NCBI GenBank assembly: GCA_030544215.1
Contig: JARZZO010000006.1
Coordinates: 51,312,501 to 51,376,500, forward strand
Length of the DNA stretch: 64,000 nt
DNA from: Zantedeschia hybrid cultivar
Lineage: Eukaryota > Streptophyta > Magnoliopsida > Alismatales > Araceae
Reading direction: 5' to 3'
This document shows positions 24,531-35,634 of this stretch, in pieces. The position numbers were made by a program, and so were the translations under genes. Numbering within the stretch: the first letter of the stretch is position 1; every line of letters begins with the position of its first letter. A model generated the notes under the pieces. The model had not been told where the DNA came from and searched no databases. It was given only the letters and a program-made list of their open reading frames with translations.

Positions 24531-25030
24531 AATAATCTAACACTTAGATCCATTAATAATCTAACAATTAGACTATTAATGACTAATCTAACTCTTAGAC
24601 TAGTCCAATAAAGTTAATTAATAATTTAACACTTAAATTAATAATCAACCAAATTAATTATTAACTACTAATCTAACACTTAGATTAGCCAATTAATGTT
24701 AATTATTAATTTAACTCTTAAACCAATAATTAACACTAACTAATTAATAATTAATTAATCTAACTCTAAGATTAGATAATTAAAGTTAACATTAATTTAA
24801 CTATTAAATTAATGATAATCAAGGATTACTAATTTAACATTTAAATTAGTTATTTAAGTTAATTATTAATTTAACAATTAAATTAATAACTAACTCTAAT
24901 ATTAATTAACAATTAAATGTATTAATAGATAATAATCTAACATTTAGATTATTAAATATTAATCACTAATTTAATAATTAAATTAGATAATTAAAGATAA
25001 TTATTAGCTTAACCTTTTTGCTAATAATTA
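24531..25030 (-). repeat. Array of ~14 short AT palindromes in the A-III leader
   Basis: The unit is AATYTAA, a 3-nt spacer, then TTARATT, repeated about every 35-45 bp, for example AATCTAACACTTAGATT and AATTTAACACTTAAATT. Spacers vary (CAC, CTC, CAT, CAA) while the arms match each other. A homologous array lies in A-IV at 51943-52550. Confidence 0.75.
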
Positions 25031-25189
25031 ACTCTAATCATATTACATCTAATTGCTAATTAACATGATTAAAATCATTATGCCCAAATAATTAAAATTG
25101 ATTGATAAATTTAAATATCAAAACCATTTTGAATTTTAAATTAATATCAGATTTTAATCTCATAATTTAGGCATGGGGTTTACTTGGGG

Positions 25190-25408
25190 TTTATATTAAG
25201 GGGAAACAAAAACTTAAATTGGCTCAGCCAAAATGGCACCTGACTCGAGCCAGGTGCGAGCCCTGGCTCGGCCAGAGGCCCGGACCCGGGGTCCCCTGGG
25301 TTGAGCTAGGGTCACCAGCCAGCCAAGCTGGCTCGGGCCAGTTCAACTGGCCCGGCCCGGTCCAACTGGGCTCGGGCGGACCGGCTCTCCCCCCCCCCAC
25401 CCAACAGC
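25190..25408 (-). other. GC-rich leader segment of A-III, left of F
   Basis: Noncoding. It has repeated CTGGCTCG/GGCCAG words and a run of C's (25388-25398). It is homologous to the 51600-51730 region of A-IV. It ends in the target duplication ACAGC (25404-25408) of element F. The stretch 23700-24530 between the palindrome array and the ~20-nt motifs is also leader, without other features I can name. Confidence 0.6.
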
Positions 25409-27384
25409 TGATCGTTTCGAATTGTGCGTCGTTAAACACATGAAAACGTTCAATCTAAATTTATCCGGATCACTCAAATCAAAATTTAGAAATTTAATAG
25501 TGGTGAGTCCGAGTCGAACCACAGGGAGATAGAATTTTAATTTTGAAAACTTTGGAGTTTAGTTAATCTAAAAAAAAATAAGTGATGATTGTTTATAATT
25601 TTTAATGCTCTATAATTCAATTTTTCTAAAAATAACAACAACCTAAATTAATTAATTATACTAAGTGTTTAATTACCTAATTAAACCACACACAAGCTAC
25701 TTAACTAAAATTAAAAAGAAATCAAATTAATTAAACTAATTCTAAGTAAACAAGTAAACACCCCTAATGTAATGATGAAATAAACGTTAACTAAATAAAA
25801 ATTGAATAAAACTTTTATTAACCACTAATTGTTTAACAAAGAAACACTTATCTAAACTAACCAAAGTAATTAATGAAGAACTAAATAAACAAGCTTATGC
25901 AGCAAATAGGGCTTGGAGAAGGCTACTGCTGGGCTTCATGCGCATTGAGGTTGCAGGTTTCATGCATGGCTGCACGTGGAGGAGGTTGGCTTGTCGGGGG
26001 CTTCACCAAGTGCATGCACGAGGGGGAGTCTTCACCAAGTCTGCACGTGGAAGGAGGCACAGATGCTGGCGGTTTTGCCGCAGCTGGTCATGGGAAGCTT
26101 GAGGAGGAGGCTGGCGGAAGCTGCTTGACAGCTGGCTTGCGGGCATGCATGCGCCGGGTGGACGTGCCAGGTGCGTTGTGGAAGCTTGCTGGCTGGAGGA
26201 GCTGGCTGGACGTTGGGCAACGCGTTTGTGCGCTGGTGGAGGTGCAGCCGGTGCAGCTGGCTCGTGCAGGTGCTCCGGGAGGGGGAACGTGCATGGGCGG
26301 TGCGCTGCTGGCAGGTGTGCATGCATGCACGTAGCAGCGTAGGGGTTCAGTGGAGGCCGATGCTGGAGGTGCTGGTGTCGCGCTGTGGAGCAGGGAAGAG
26401 AGAGACAGAGCGAGAGGAAGGAAGAGAAAGATGCTGGAAATTGGAGAGAAAGAAGGAAAGGGAGAAAGAAAAGCTGCGGGAAACTGGGAAACGGAGAGGA
26501 AGGAGGAAGAGAAACCGGAGAAGAAGAGGGAATAAGGAAGAGAAAGAGGAGAGAAGCTGCGGAGGGAATTGGGAAACAGAGAAGAAGAATAGAAGAGAGA
26601 GAGGAAATCTGAGAGAGAGAGCATGGAAGAAAGAGAGAGGTGCTGCTGTGAAACGGTGGGGAGGAGGAAGAGGAGGCTGAAAAAAAAAAAAAAGAACCGA
26701 GAGAGAACCGGGGTGTTGGCGGAAGAGAAAGAGGAGAGGAGAGATTTATAGAGAGGAGAAGGAGTAGCTGGCTGGAGAGGAGGAGAGGCTGCCGGGTTTG
26801 AGTTGGAAAAGGAAGAGGATATGTGGGAGACTTGGAGAAGGGACAGGATTTGGATCTGGAGAGGAAGAGGAAACTGGAAAAGAAATAGGATTCGACTTTC
26901 TAAAACAAGAAAGAGAGAGAGAGAGAGGATTTTTAAAATAAAGGAAGGGATGTGTTTAGGAAATTGGAGAGACGGAAGGAAATAGTGGGTTTTGGGAAAC
27001 TCCAGCGAAGGAAGGAATCAAATTGCATTTTTATCCCTGTTTTGGTTGAAATCCGCACACTGGACCTCCCCCAAATTTTCGAAAACTCCACCAGCTGCAC
27101 TGCATCATCGGCATGTCCTGTTCACACAAAATAAATATAATTGAGCGCATTATCAGAAAAATATCATCATATTTATTCATTTCGTCTCGGTTTTGTCGAA
27201 AAACCGCAAATGCGTTATACTCCTTTAATCACATGAAATGACGATGTTTTTAAGTTAGAATTTGACAAAATTGGTACCGTTGGACTTGTTACACAATTAT
27301 CTATCATTTCATGCTATTTTGCAGATAAAAACATGAGTATGATGCATATGATTGCCCTTAAATGATTAATTTAACACTTTATCA
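25409..27384 (-). repeat. 3' LTR of F
   Basis: 1976 bp on the plus strand from TGATCGTTTCGAATTG to CACTTTATCA, a close match to 31537-33516. It contains an AT-rich start, a GC-rich block (25895-26340), and a GA-rich tract (26390-26990). Confidence 0.95.
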
Positions 27385-27386
27385 CA

Positions 27387-27397
27387 CCCCCCAACTT
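27387..27397 (-). promoter_or_regulatory. Polypurine tract of F
   Basis: The minus strand reads AAGTTGGGGGG, followed by TG and the LTR. The equivalent place in D (7901-7889) is degenerate. Confidence 0.85.
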
Positions 27398-28574
27398 ACT
27401 CATTGCTAGTCCCTTAGCAATGCAAATAAGGAAAAGTTAGGACAAATAATGATTTATCATGCTTCATTTGTAGTATCTTTCACAATCAATTTAAGTGGTA
27501 GCCGTTTGGTTGAGCTAAAAAGTTTTCATATCCCACAATATTTTGATTCAGCCAGGTGATTGTGCATGAAATTTGACACACTTAGAACTCGTTTCCGACC
27601 TTTCTGGTATATTCTTGCCTTTACTACCCTTTAGATAAGACTACTTGGGGAGGGGAAGAGAATAAAAGATTTCCCGATCAGTCAGTGAGGACCGTTTTTC
27701 AGTTCCCGTCCCAACTCAGCACTTTTCACGACTTGGTCATATTTTTGGTACGATGGACTTTTTTAGCGTGGCGTTTTCTCTATTCTATCGTACTTTTGCT
27801 TTTGAGAGTGCGTACTTTTTTCCAATCTCTTTGAATTGCCTGAGGGGAGGTGCGTACTTTTTGCCACCTACCTTCCTTTAGCTCTTTTATCGCTTTCTTT
27901 TGCCTTTAGTGTTTACAGCTGTCCATTTTAACTGACCGCCTCTTTTAGAGTGCTGAGTGGGACAGTCCCCTATTACGGATCTTACACATTCCTTTCGTTC
28001 AACCCAAAAGAAAAATTAGAATAAGTAGTCTTATCCTTAAGGTTAATTCCAGCAATTCTATACTTTTAAGTCGTTGTATTTATTCTAAGTTGCCGTGTGT
28101 GTGTGAAAATTATCCTGTCGTGGATTTTTGTAAAGTGGGATATTTAAACTTTAAAGGCTCTTTTAACCAATGTGAGTAACAGAAAACTGATTTGTTTAAG
28201 ATTTACTTAATAAGACATGATTCTCATGCACTTTTCATAGGATGTGAGAAGAAGTTTTAAAAATTTGACCATTTTTCAGTGAAAGGTATCAATTTTCTTC
28301 AAAAGATTTCCAATAAATGCATATCAAATTGATTGTCCCACCCCCCAACTTGATTGACATTGTCCTCAATGGCATAAAAGATATGGAAAACATGTCAGCC
28401 AGAAGAGAATTTGTGAAGGAGCGAAACAACCTGTAATGAAGATGATGCGACGTACCCACGACGATTGCTGCTCAGGGACCTAAAAGGAAAGAAATACAAA
28501 AACTGAAATAAAATGTTGGGTTGCCTCCCAACAAGTGCTAAGTTTATCGTCTTCAGCCAGACGAAATGTGCACA
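27398..28574 (-). other. 3' noncoding region of F
   Basis: It aligns with 7902-9060 of D block by block. The block next to the F reading frame (GTTGCCTCCCAACAAGTG, GTCTTCAGCCAGACG at 28530-28563) corresponds to the D sequence just after the integrase (9020-9063). F therefore looks like a D-type element from which everything between protease and integrase end was removed. Confidence 0.75.
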
Positions 28575-29804
28575 CTATCCAATGCCTACTAGCACAAATT
28601 TTAGTGCATGCATTTTGAAATTTGTTGGTTGGAGTGCATTCAGCATTGCATATAGCTGCTGATTCAGAGTGTTATCATTAAGGTTCCAGAGAAAATAATT
28701 TTTCAACATGGTCATTGGAATATTGGTTTTACTTGATTCGTAGGCCATGTCAACTACATACCCTGCTTCTTGTCCTTGACTAAATTGAAGGACTTGATCC
28801 TCGATAAAAAGATCAAAAGTTCCCAGAATGATGGGCCATTGATTCAATGTAGGAGATGATCTAATGTTGAAGATGGGAAAATCAGCAAATATGTGGCTCC
28901 TATCCATCTGAATAAGAGTATCTTGGATCATGTCATGTGGCTGCTTAATGAAATGATCAATTGACTGCAAAGCAACCGACGTGCACTTTAATTTGTGTAT
29001 TCCAAATTTCTCAAAGATAGAGACTGAGAACAGGTTCGGTTTGGCCTTAAATTTCAATAAAATCCAGTAAAGATTGATGTTATCGATATTGTAAGAATTG
29101 AGTTGGGCAACACAGTGAGTTTCTTTGAGAAAATGGCTGTTGATGTGGACTTGGCCCAATAATTCCATCACCTCCTTGAGTCGGGCCAGCTTTTGGAGGC
29201 TATTGGGCTTAGATTCTCTAACACTCGGGAAACAGATCATAGGTAGGTGAATATCTGGGCTCTCACTAGAATCCTTCTCGTTTCCTTCATCTCCCCCCAA
29301 CTTACCCTCAATGGGCTCTTCTTGATGATTAGCTAAGTCTATGGTTTCAGTTTTCTCTTGATGCAATTCCTCAAGATTATCCACTTTCTGATCCATTGGG
29401 AAGAAGAAATATTCAAGATCCGGACCATCATGTGTATTTAATTCCTCTGTGGGAAATAGAAAGTGTTCAAAGTCCAGCTCAATATCCAGCAAATCACTCA
29501 TTTCTCCTTCTCCTTTTTCCTTCAAGCTCACCTCAAGAGAGATAGGTGTGATCGTGACTTCACTTTGCTGGTCAGTCTGAGGGTTTTCTATCTTCTCTCT
29601 ATCCACCGGGTATATATCTTCTAGAATATCCACTTTCTCTATTGGGAAGAAAAAATATTCGAGGTTCGGACTAGCATGCATATTGACTTCCACTGTAGGG
29701 AATATGAAGTGTTCAAAATCCGGATTAACCTCTAAAAGATCACTCACTTCCCCTTCTCCTTTTCTATCACTTAAGCTTTCCTCAGGACATACATGTATGA
29801 TCAT
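28575..29804 (-). CDS. F ORF2: duplicated acidic domain plus protease-like domain
   Basis: 409 codons, same frame as ORF1 and separated from it by one TAA and three codons. Residues ~10-80 and ~93-162 are two copies of one acidic domain (GEGEVSDLL ... DFEHFIFP ... NLEYFFFP against GEGEMSDLL ... DFEHFLFP ... DLEYFFFP). Residues ~200-235 (LARLKEVMELLGQVHINSHF) match the Athila-type linker before protease (D has MELFKQVQINIPLLDAIKHVP near 36600). Residues ~245-341 follow the D protease (EKFGIHKLKCTSVALQ against RKFDIGELKPTSIILQ), but the place of the catalytic DLGAS reads FKAKPN. It is long and uninterrupted, unlike its neighbours. I infer a structural or regulatory role and no proteolysis. Confidence 0.7.
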   Translation of the reverse strand: MIIHVCPEESLSDRKGEGEVSDLLEVNPDFEHFIFPTVEVNMHASPNLEYFFFPIEKVDILEDIYPVDREKIENPQTDQQSEVTITPISLEVSLKEKGEGEMSDLLDIELDFEHFLFPTEELNTHDGPDLEYFFFPMDQKVDNLEELHQEKTETIDLANHQEEPIEGKLGGDEGNEKDSSESPDIHLPMICFPSVRESKPNSLQKLARLKEVMELLGQVHINSHFLKETHCVAQLNSYNIDNINLYWILLKFKAKPNLFSVSIFEKFGIHKLKCTSVALQSIDHFIKQPHDMIQDTLIQMDRSHIFADFPIFNIRSSPTLNQWPIILGTFDLFIEDQVLQFSQGQEAGYVVDMAYESSKTNIPMTMLKNYFLWNLNDNTLNQQLYAMLNALQPTNFKMHALKFVLVGIG

Positions 29805-29813
29805 GGATGCATC

Positions 29814-30605
29814 TTATTGACCAGTCTCAGGATTTTTCATAGATTGATTCATGCTAGCTTTCCCTAATGTCACCTGATGCGACTCCGTAAGATTCTCTCC
29901 GTTTTCAAGATCAGGCATGATGTGACCATTGCCGGATTGAACGATGTCAAGTTGAATTTGTGAGTTGATTTGTTGGTCAAAATCAGGTGAAAAAGATTGC
30001 AGATTTTCAATGGGCTTGCTAAGCACTTCTTCTAAATCCATCCTTAGATTAGTTTCAGTCAAACAGTCAACTAGGGCCTGCATTCTACCAATGGTTTGTT
30101 GTTGGGCCAAGACTATTTGTTCAAGTTGCATGAATTGATCATCTTGAGAATGCGGATAACTGGGCTGATAATCAGACTGCGAAGAATGAGAATATGTCGA
30201 ATAATTTGATTGGAAGCAAGGTGGACAAGAGCTTGTGGACAATGGATAATCGGAGTGTCCATGATTGTGGGCCAAACCACTAGAGTAGACTTGGAATTGG
30301 GGCCAATCCGAGAAGTCTTGGATAACTAGACTTGGAGCTTGGGCCTGGTGAGGTGGAAATTGAAGAGCAGGTGGGGTATCATAATGGTCCTGATTGGCCC
30401 AAATGGCGCATCTTCCTGGATAGGTATATGATTGTGTGGGATATGAGGACGGTTCTGGGCCCAAAGCTAGAAATTGATCAATTGTGTGGGCCAACTTGTC
30501 TAGCTTAGCTAATCTGTGAGCCAAATTTATATTAGGTGGTGGAGGGAAAGGTGTGATGATATTAAGACATGGGCCAAGAAATTGGTTCATTTGAGTCCAC
30601 TCCAT
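29814..30605 (-). CDS. F ORF1: gag-linker-like, Pro/Gln/Ser-rich
   Basis: 263 codons ending in TAA (29816-29814), after which the frame stays open through ORF2. Residues ~25-50 (HRLAKLDKLAHTIDQFLAL) match the D segment KLDKVDILAQKLDQVLAL near 37600. Residues ~150-205 (DDQFMQLEQIVLAQQQTIGRMQ) match the post-knuckle segment of D gag (DDKFTQLQQLILTQQQSISKLE, ~37090-37020). Between them lies a Tyr/Ser/Gln/Pro-rich stretch. The capsid part and zinc knuckle are missing. ATATTTTCAG stands just before the ATG and would serve as a splice acceptor, so a spliced 5' part is possible. Readthrough of TAA is also possible. Confidence 0.65.
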   Translation of the reverse strand: MEWTQMNQFLGPCLNIITPFPPPPNINLAHRLAKLDKLAHTIDQFLALGPEPSSYPTQSYTYPGRCAIWANQDHYDTPPALQFPPHQAQAPSLVIQDFSDWPQFQVYSSGLAHNHGHSDYPLSTSSCPPCFQSNYSTYSHSSQSDYQPSYPHSQDDQFMQLEQIVLAQQQTIGRMQALVDCLTETNLRMDLEEVLSKPIENLQSFSPDFDQQINSQIQLDIVQSGNGHIMPDLENGENLTESHQVTLGKASMNQSMKNPETGQ

Positions 30606-31513
30606 GCTGAAAATATTTTTATTTTTACTTTATTAATGATGCAAACAAGTTATCACACAATTATTCCTAAGACAACTATGGTTAAACTAGCCTACATGAT
30701 GTGTTTCTCACAAATTAATCTAGGTTTAATTCAAGTCCACCCTCACAATTATCAATCGGCCAGGTAAGAGGTGGGGTGGTGGGAGGCTCCCCCTACTTTC
30801 GTAGGGACCTAATTAAAGAACCACCGACCCACTTAAGCATTTGCCATTGGACCTCTAGCCTTAGACACCGGTCTCCAAAAGTGATAGTGGGCTTAAGCTA
30901 GACCCAAATCTCATTGTGAACCCTAAATTGAATTTCTACTCACTTTTAATGGGCTTGGGTTAGTGAAAGAGTGCAAGGGGTGGTTGTTTTTGGGCCAAAG
31001 AAGGGTAGTCAAATCCCCACCTTATTTTGTTAATGGACTTGCCCTTAAGATATTTTTATGTGAAGTGCACAACCAATTCAAACAAGGGATTCTATGCAAT
31101 CATGGAAATGCATGAACATGGTATTTAAAGAAGGTAGAAATCTCACCGTGTCCCCCGCAATCTTCAACAAAATGGAAATTTACAAGAAAGGAAATAGTCT
31201 AAAAATGCAGTCCTAAATGATGCATGACCTAACATGGAAGGTTTCTAATCTTGGAAATGAAGATTTTTAAATTTGAATGTTCTTCTTTTTGTTTCTTTTT
31301 TTAGTTAATGGAAACCTATCTAAACTAGAAACTACAAAAATGGAAACTAACTAAAGTCAGGAAATTGAAACATAGAAAGTTGGAACACACTTTCCATGAT
31401 TTCGCTTTCCCTTTTTCTTTTTTTTTTTCAATTTACCTGCAAAAATAAGAAAAACAAGGTTAGCTAAAGAATAATTACACTAAATCCAAGATAATCAAAA
31501 TTAAAAATCTAAC
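30606..31513 (-). other. Leader of F
   Basis: Noncoding, between PBS and ORF1. It aligns with the D leader at 45954-46738 (for example the blocks GGTTTCTAATCTTG and GTTGGAACACAC, and the T-rich run near 31410 and 46640). Confidence 0.7.
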
Positions 31514-31531
31514 TCCCCGGCAACGGCGCCA
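31514..31531 (-). promoter_or_regulatory. Primer-binding site (tRNA-Asp) of F
   Basis: The minus strand reads TGGCGCCGTTGCCGGGGA, five bases inside the 5' LTR. It is the tRNA-Asp-type PBS common in Athila/Tat elements and appears unmutated. Confidence 0.92.
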
Positions 31532-31536
31532 AAAAT

Positions 31537-33516
31537 TGATCATTTCGAATTGTGCGTCGTTAAACACATGAAAACATTCAATCTAAATTTATCCGGCTCA
31601 CTCAAATCAAAATTTGGAAATTTAATAGTGGTGAGTCCGAGTCGAACCACAGGGAGATAGAATTTTAATTTTGAAAACTTTGGAGTTTAGTTAATCTAAA
31701 AAAAAATAAGTGATGATTGTTTATGATTTTTAATGCTCTATAATTCAATTATTCTAAAAATAACAACAACCTAAATTAACTAATTATACTAAATGTTTAA
31801 TTACCTAATTAAACCACACACAAGCTACTTAACTAAAATTAAAAAGAAATCAAATTAATTAAGCTAATTCTAAGTAAACAAGTAAACACCCCTAATGTAA
31901 TGATGAAATAAACGTTAACTAAATAAAAATTGAATAAAACTTTTATTAACCACTAATTGTTTAACAAAGAAACACTTATCTAAACTAACCAAAGTAATTA
32001 ATGAAGAACTAAATAAACAAGCTTATGCAGCAAATAGGGCTTGGAGAAGGCTACTGCTGGGCTTCATGCGCATTGAGGTTGCAGGTTACATGCATGGCTG
32101 CACGTGGAGGAGGTTGGCTTGTCGGGGGCTTCACCAAGTGCATGCACGAGGGGGAGTCTTCACCAAGTCTGCACGTGGAAGGAGGCACAGATGCTGGCGG
32201 TTTTGCCGCAGCTGGTCATGGGAAGCTTGAGGAGGAGGCTGGCGGAAGCTGCTTGACGGCTGGCTTGCGGGCATGCATGCGCCGGGTGGACGTGCCAGGT
32301 GCGTTGTGGAAGCTTGCTGGCTGGAGGAGCTGGCTGGACGTTGGGCAACGTGTTTGTGCGCTGGTGGAGGTGCAGTCGGTGCAGCTGGCTCGTGCAGGTG
32401 CTCCGGGAGGGGGAACGTGCATGGGCGGTGCGGTGCTGGCAGGTGTGCATGCATGCACGTAGCAGCGTAGGGGTGCAGTGGAGGCCGATGCTGGAGGTGC
32501 TGGTGTCGCGCTGTGGAGCAGGGAAGAGAGAGACAGAGCGAGAGGAAGGAAGAGAAAGATGCTGGAAATTGGAGAGAAAGAAGGAAAGGGAGAAAGAAAA
32601 GCTGCGGGAAACTGGGAAACGGAGAGGAAGAAGGAGGAAGAGAAACCGGAGAAGAAGAGGGAATAAGGAAGAGAAAGAGGAGAGAAGCTGCGGAGGGAAT
32701 TGGGAAACAGAGAAGAAGAATAGAAGAGAGAGAGGAAATATGAGAGAGAGAGCGTGGAAGAAAGAGAGAGGTGCTGCTGTGAAACGGTGGGGAGGAGGAA
32801 GAGGAGGCTGAAAAAAAAATAAAAAGAACCGAGAGAGAACCGGGGTGCTGGCGAAAGAGAAAGAGGAGAGGAGAGATTTATAGAGAGGAGAAGGAGTAGC
32901 CGGCTGGCGAGGAGGAGAGGCTGCCGGGTTTGAGTTGGAAAAGGAGGAGGATATGTGGGAGACTTGGAGAAGGGACAGGATTTGGATCTGGAGAGGAAGA
33001 GGAAACTGGAAAAGAAATAGGATTCGACTTTCTAAAACGAGAAAGAGAGAGAGAGAGAGGATTTTTAAAATAAAGGAAGGGATGTGTTTAGGAAATTGGA
33101 GAGACGGAAGGAAATAGTGGGTTTTGGGAAACTCCAGCGAAGGAAGGAATCAAATTGCATTTTTATCCCTGTTTTGGTTGAAATCCGCACACTGGACCTC
33201 CCCCAAATTTTCGAAAACTCCACCAGCTGCACTGCATCATCGGCATGTCCTGTTCACACAAAATAAATATAATTTAGTGCATTATCATAAAAATATCATC
33301 ATATTTATTCATTTCGTCTCGGTTTTGTCGAAAAACCGCAAATGCGCTATACTCCTTTAATCACATGAAATGACGATGTTTTTAAGTCAGAATTTGACGA
33401 AATTGGTACCGTTGGACTTGTTACACAATTATCTATCATTTCATGCTATTTTGCAGATAAAAACATGAGTATGATGCATATGATTGCCCTTAAATGATTA
33501 ATTTAACACTTTATCA
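31537..33516 (-). repeat. 5' LTR of F
   Basis: 1980 bp, pairs with 25409-27384 with only scattered differences (for example an extra AAG near 32629), which indicates a much younger insertion than D. The right flank is ACAGC. Confidence 0.95.
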
Positions 33517-33521
33517 ACAGC

Positions 33522-34060
33522 CATTCCCTGCAAACCCTAGATGCAAGTGGGTGGATGGCTGGGCAGCGCCGCCGCCGGCGAGCCCCAGGCGCCGCCGGCC
33601 CCGACCGGCGTTGCCCCCGGCTCCGGCAAAGTGCCCAGTGCCGGCTGGGCCGCCGGCAGTGGTCAAACAACACCCGGCCAAGCCCCTTCAAAACCCCTAA
33701 AAATCTGTTTTCAGGATTTTAAATCCGATTTGGGGCTCGATTTGGTAGCTCTTCAAGGCCACCATGGCGTCGGCTATCATACCCAGTGTGTAGTGGTGAC
33801 TATCACCAAGAGATACAGAGATCTAACCCGCCATCCCAACGCTTGGGAGGCATGTACGAAGCCGCTAAAGTACCACGGTTCATCATCTCATGAAGAACTC
33901 CGAAAACCCCAAATAAAATCCGAAAAATCACAGAAAAATAATCAAATTATTTGTGTTCATCTTATGAACCATATTCCATCATTTTAATCAGATTAAACGC
34001 ATGAATAACTCATGAGAAATTAATTTAGAGATCCGAAACGGGACGAGAAACAGTGAAACC
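33522..34060 (-). other. A-III leader segment, right of F
   Basis: Noncoding. It has the GC-rich GCCGGC-type block (33560-33680), then a segment matching A-II 11270-11640 and A-IV 51030-51370. Confidence 0.75.
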
Positions 34061-34074
34061 TGGCTCTGATACCA
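34061..34074 (-). promoter_or_regulatory. Primer-binding site (initiator tRNA-Met) of A-III
   Basis: The minus strand reads TGGTATCAGAGCCA, one base inside the 5' LTR, as in A-II. Confidence 0.92.
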
Positions 34075-34075
34075 C

Positions 34076-35629
34076 TGTTGGGTTTTCTCGGGTTTCTCCG
34101 GATCGCTCACGCAGCGGAAAATAAAAAATAAAATAGCAATCCGTTCCCGTTTCGAAGAACTAAAACTACGATTATCGGATAATCGATTCTCACCGTGTGT
34201 AGATTCGAATCCGCAACTGTTCGGTTCCGTCGGTGCGACACCGCAAGCCGCGCAAGTGCCCAGCCTCTAACAAAGTCCACGCGATCCTCCTCGCGATGGA
34301 TATCCTCACGTTCCTCGTTCTTCATAGCCCACGAAACCTCCGCCGGTTGCGGCAATGATCGCCGCAACACGTGGACAATTTCCCGTCGAACGGGATTCGG
34401 AGAAGCGGCGGAACAGATCTGGATCTGTCTGGATGCCAGAGAGAGAGAGAAAGTAAGGAGGGGCGGCTAGGGTTAGCAGAAGCTTGGCCTGCTCAGCTCG
34501 TTCGCTATGTTTTATACTAACCGCGCGATTTTTCATAAAAACCCCCAGTTTATATAAAACCCACTTATTTATCCATCGCCTTGAGAATCATGTGCGTGTG
34601 ACCCTCTAGGCCCAAGTACCAGTCCAGTTAATGGCCCAACAAGCCCAGTGACTCCTCAATGGCTTTATTAATCAATTAAAAACCCTTTATTAATTAATTA
34701 ATCAATCGAATTGATGTCGCACATCGAATTCGACCGGGCCTCCGATCACGTTGTGTGCCAAGTAACACCGCGTGAACTCGGAAGGTATTTGGGGTTAAGT
34801 AACCCACTCTTGGAACCTTTCCGCCGACAGTTGCCGCATGGATATAATCCTTCATTCGTACAATGCTCTCGAGTCAACTCAGGGTATGGCGAGCTGTCAA
34901 ACCCTAACCGGTCGACTCACTTGGATTGGATGCCGCTGATGAATATCGAAAAACTCCTTTCCCGATATTATCGTCCGCCCTGGCCAGGGACTTCCGCGCA
35001 TCCTTCCTAGAGCATTCTCTCTCTAAGTACCGAGAGCGAATGATTCCTTATTGACACACAATTCCCTTCGACGGTATTCCGCTGTACCCAATCCTTGGCG
35101 TATTAGAATCCCGTGGCTAGAGATTCGTACACCAAGGTCAAAGCACAGAAGTCCACCGACAAGGTGTCCTTGGTGTCTCAGGTCCGAGGACCATCCACGC
35201 AACTGCGACAATAGAATCAAGCTGGTTGACAGTGAGGTAAAATACCATCCAGCGATTCAGTCGGATCAGTTCAGTGAACTCATTCTCCAATGAGCACCTA
35301 CAGATTCGCCTTAGTGTCTCCACACAAGTGACTTATGAGATCAGTCACCCTCATCATATGAGCAGGAGTAATCTGTACTAGTCTAACCGGATATCCGATG
35401 TCCTTCTCAGATATCCTCCGACTAGGAACAATTAAGAATATGTGTGTTTAAGTGATCAGTCTCATTAGTATGATCTCATCATAATCTGATCACTATAGCA
35501 CATATTCACGGACTTCATTATGAAACGAGAATTAATGCAATTTATACATAATGAATATTATGCCATTATATTAATAAATGAACGAGATTTACATAGTCAT
35601 ATTGGCTTGTAGGCCACCTAAAACTAACA
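34076..35629 (-). repeat. LTR-A, 5' LTR of A-III
   Basis: 1554 bp, minus orientation, TGTTAGTTTTAGG at 35629 to CCCAACA at 34076. It contains the TATA-like box (minus strand, near 34515) and the U5 frame 34325-34194. Confidence 0.95.
34194..34325 (-). CDS. Candidate LTR-encoded leader exon of A-III
   Basis: 44 codons from an ATG (34325) to ACG directly before GTGAGA (donor GT at 34193-34192). The peptide is basic and Arg-rich (REEDRVDFVRG, ARLAVSHRRNRTV). Splicing in phase 0 to the acceptor TGTAG at 23181-23177 would read through GGA ATT into the gag ATG at 23170 with no stop. The ATG is not shared by other A copies (ACG or GCG there), so the start is uncertain. Purely sequence-based; no transcript evidence. 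Confidence 0.4.
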
Positions 35630-35634
35630 TTGAC

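Larger units (their letters stand above)
25409..33516 (-). mobile_element. Non-autonomous gypsy element F, complete, TSD ACAGC
   Basis: An 8.1 kb element inserted in the A-III leader. ACAGC flanks both ends (25404-25408, 33517-33521). LTRs are 25409-27384 and 31537-33516 with TG...CA ends. It has a PBS for tRNA-Asp (31531-31514), leader, one long reading frame interrupted by a single TAA (30605-28575), a 3' noncoding region and a polypurine tract (27397-27387). RT, RNase H and integrase are absent. LTRs, 3' region and reading frame are related to Athila-like D, so F is likely mobilised by D-type proteins. Confidence 0.93.
18186..35629 (-). mobile_element. Copia element A-III, carrying nested element F
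   Basis: A full-length insertion into D between protease and RT. Flanks are TTGGC (18181-18185) and TTGAC (35630-35634), a 5-bp duplication with one change. In element order: 5' LTR (35629-34076), PBS (34074-34061), leader (34060-23171, split by F at 25409-33516), gag-pol (23170-19758), polypurine tract (19751-19738), 3' LTR (19737-18186). Gag has a large deletion and pol has a few stops. Confidence 0.93.

Noticed and set aside
28575..30605. F reading frame as a host gene
   Set aside because: It sits between PBS and PPT of an LTR element with target duplications and has gag and protease similarity to D.
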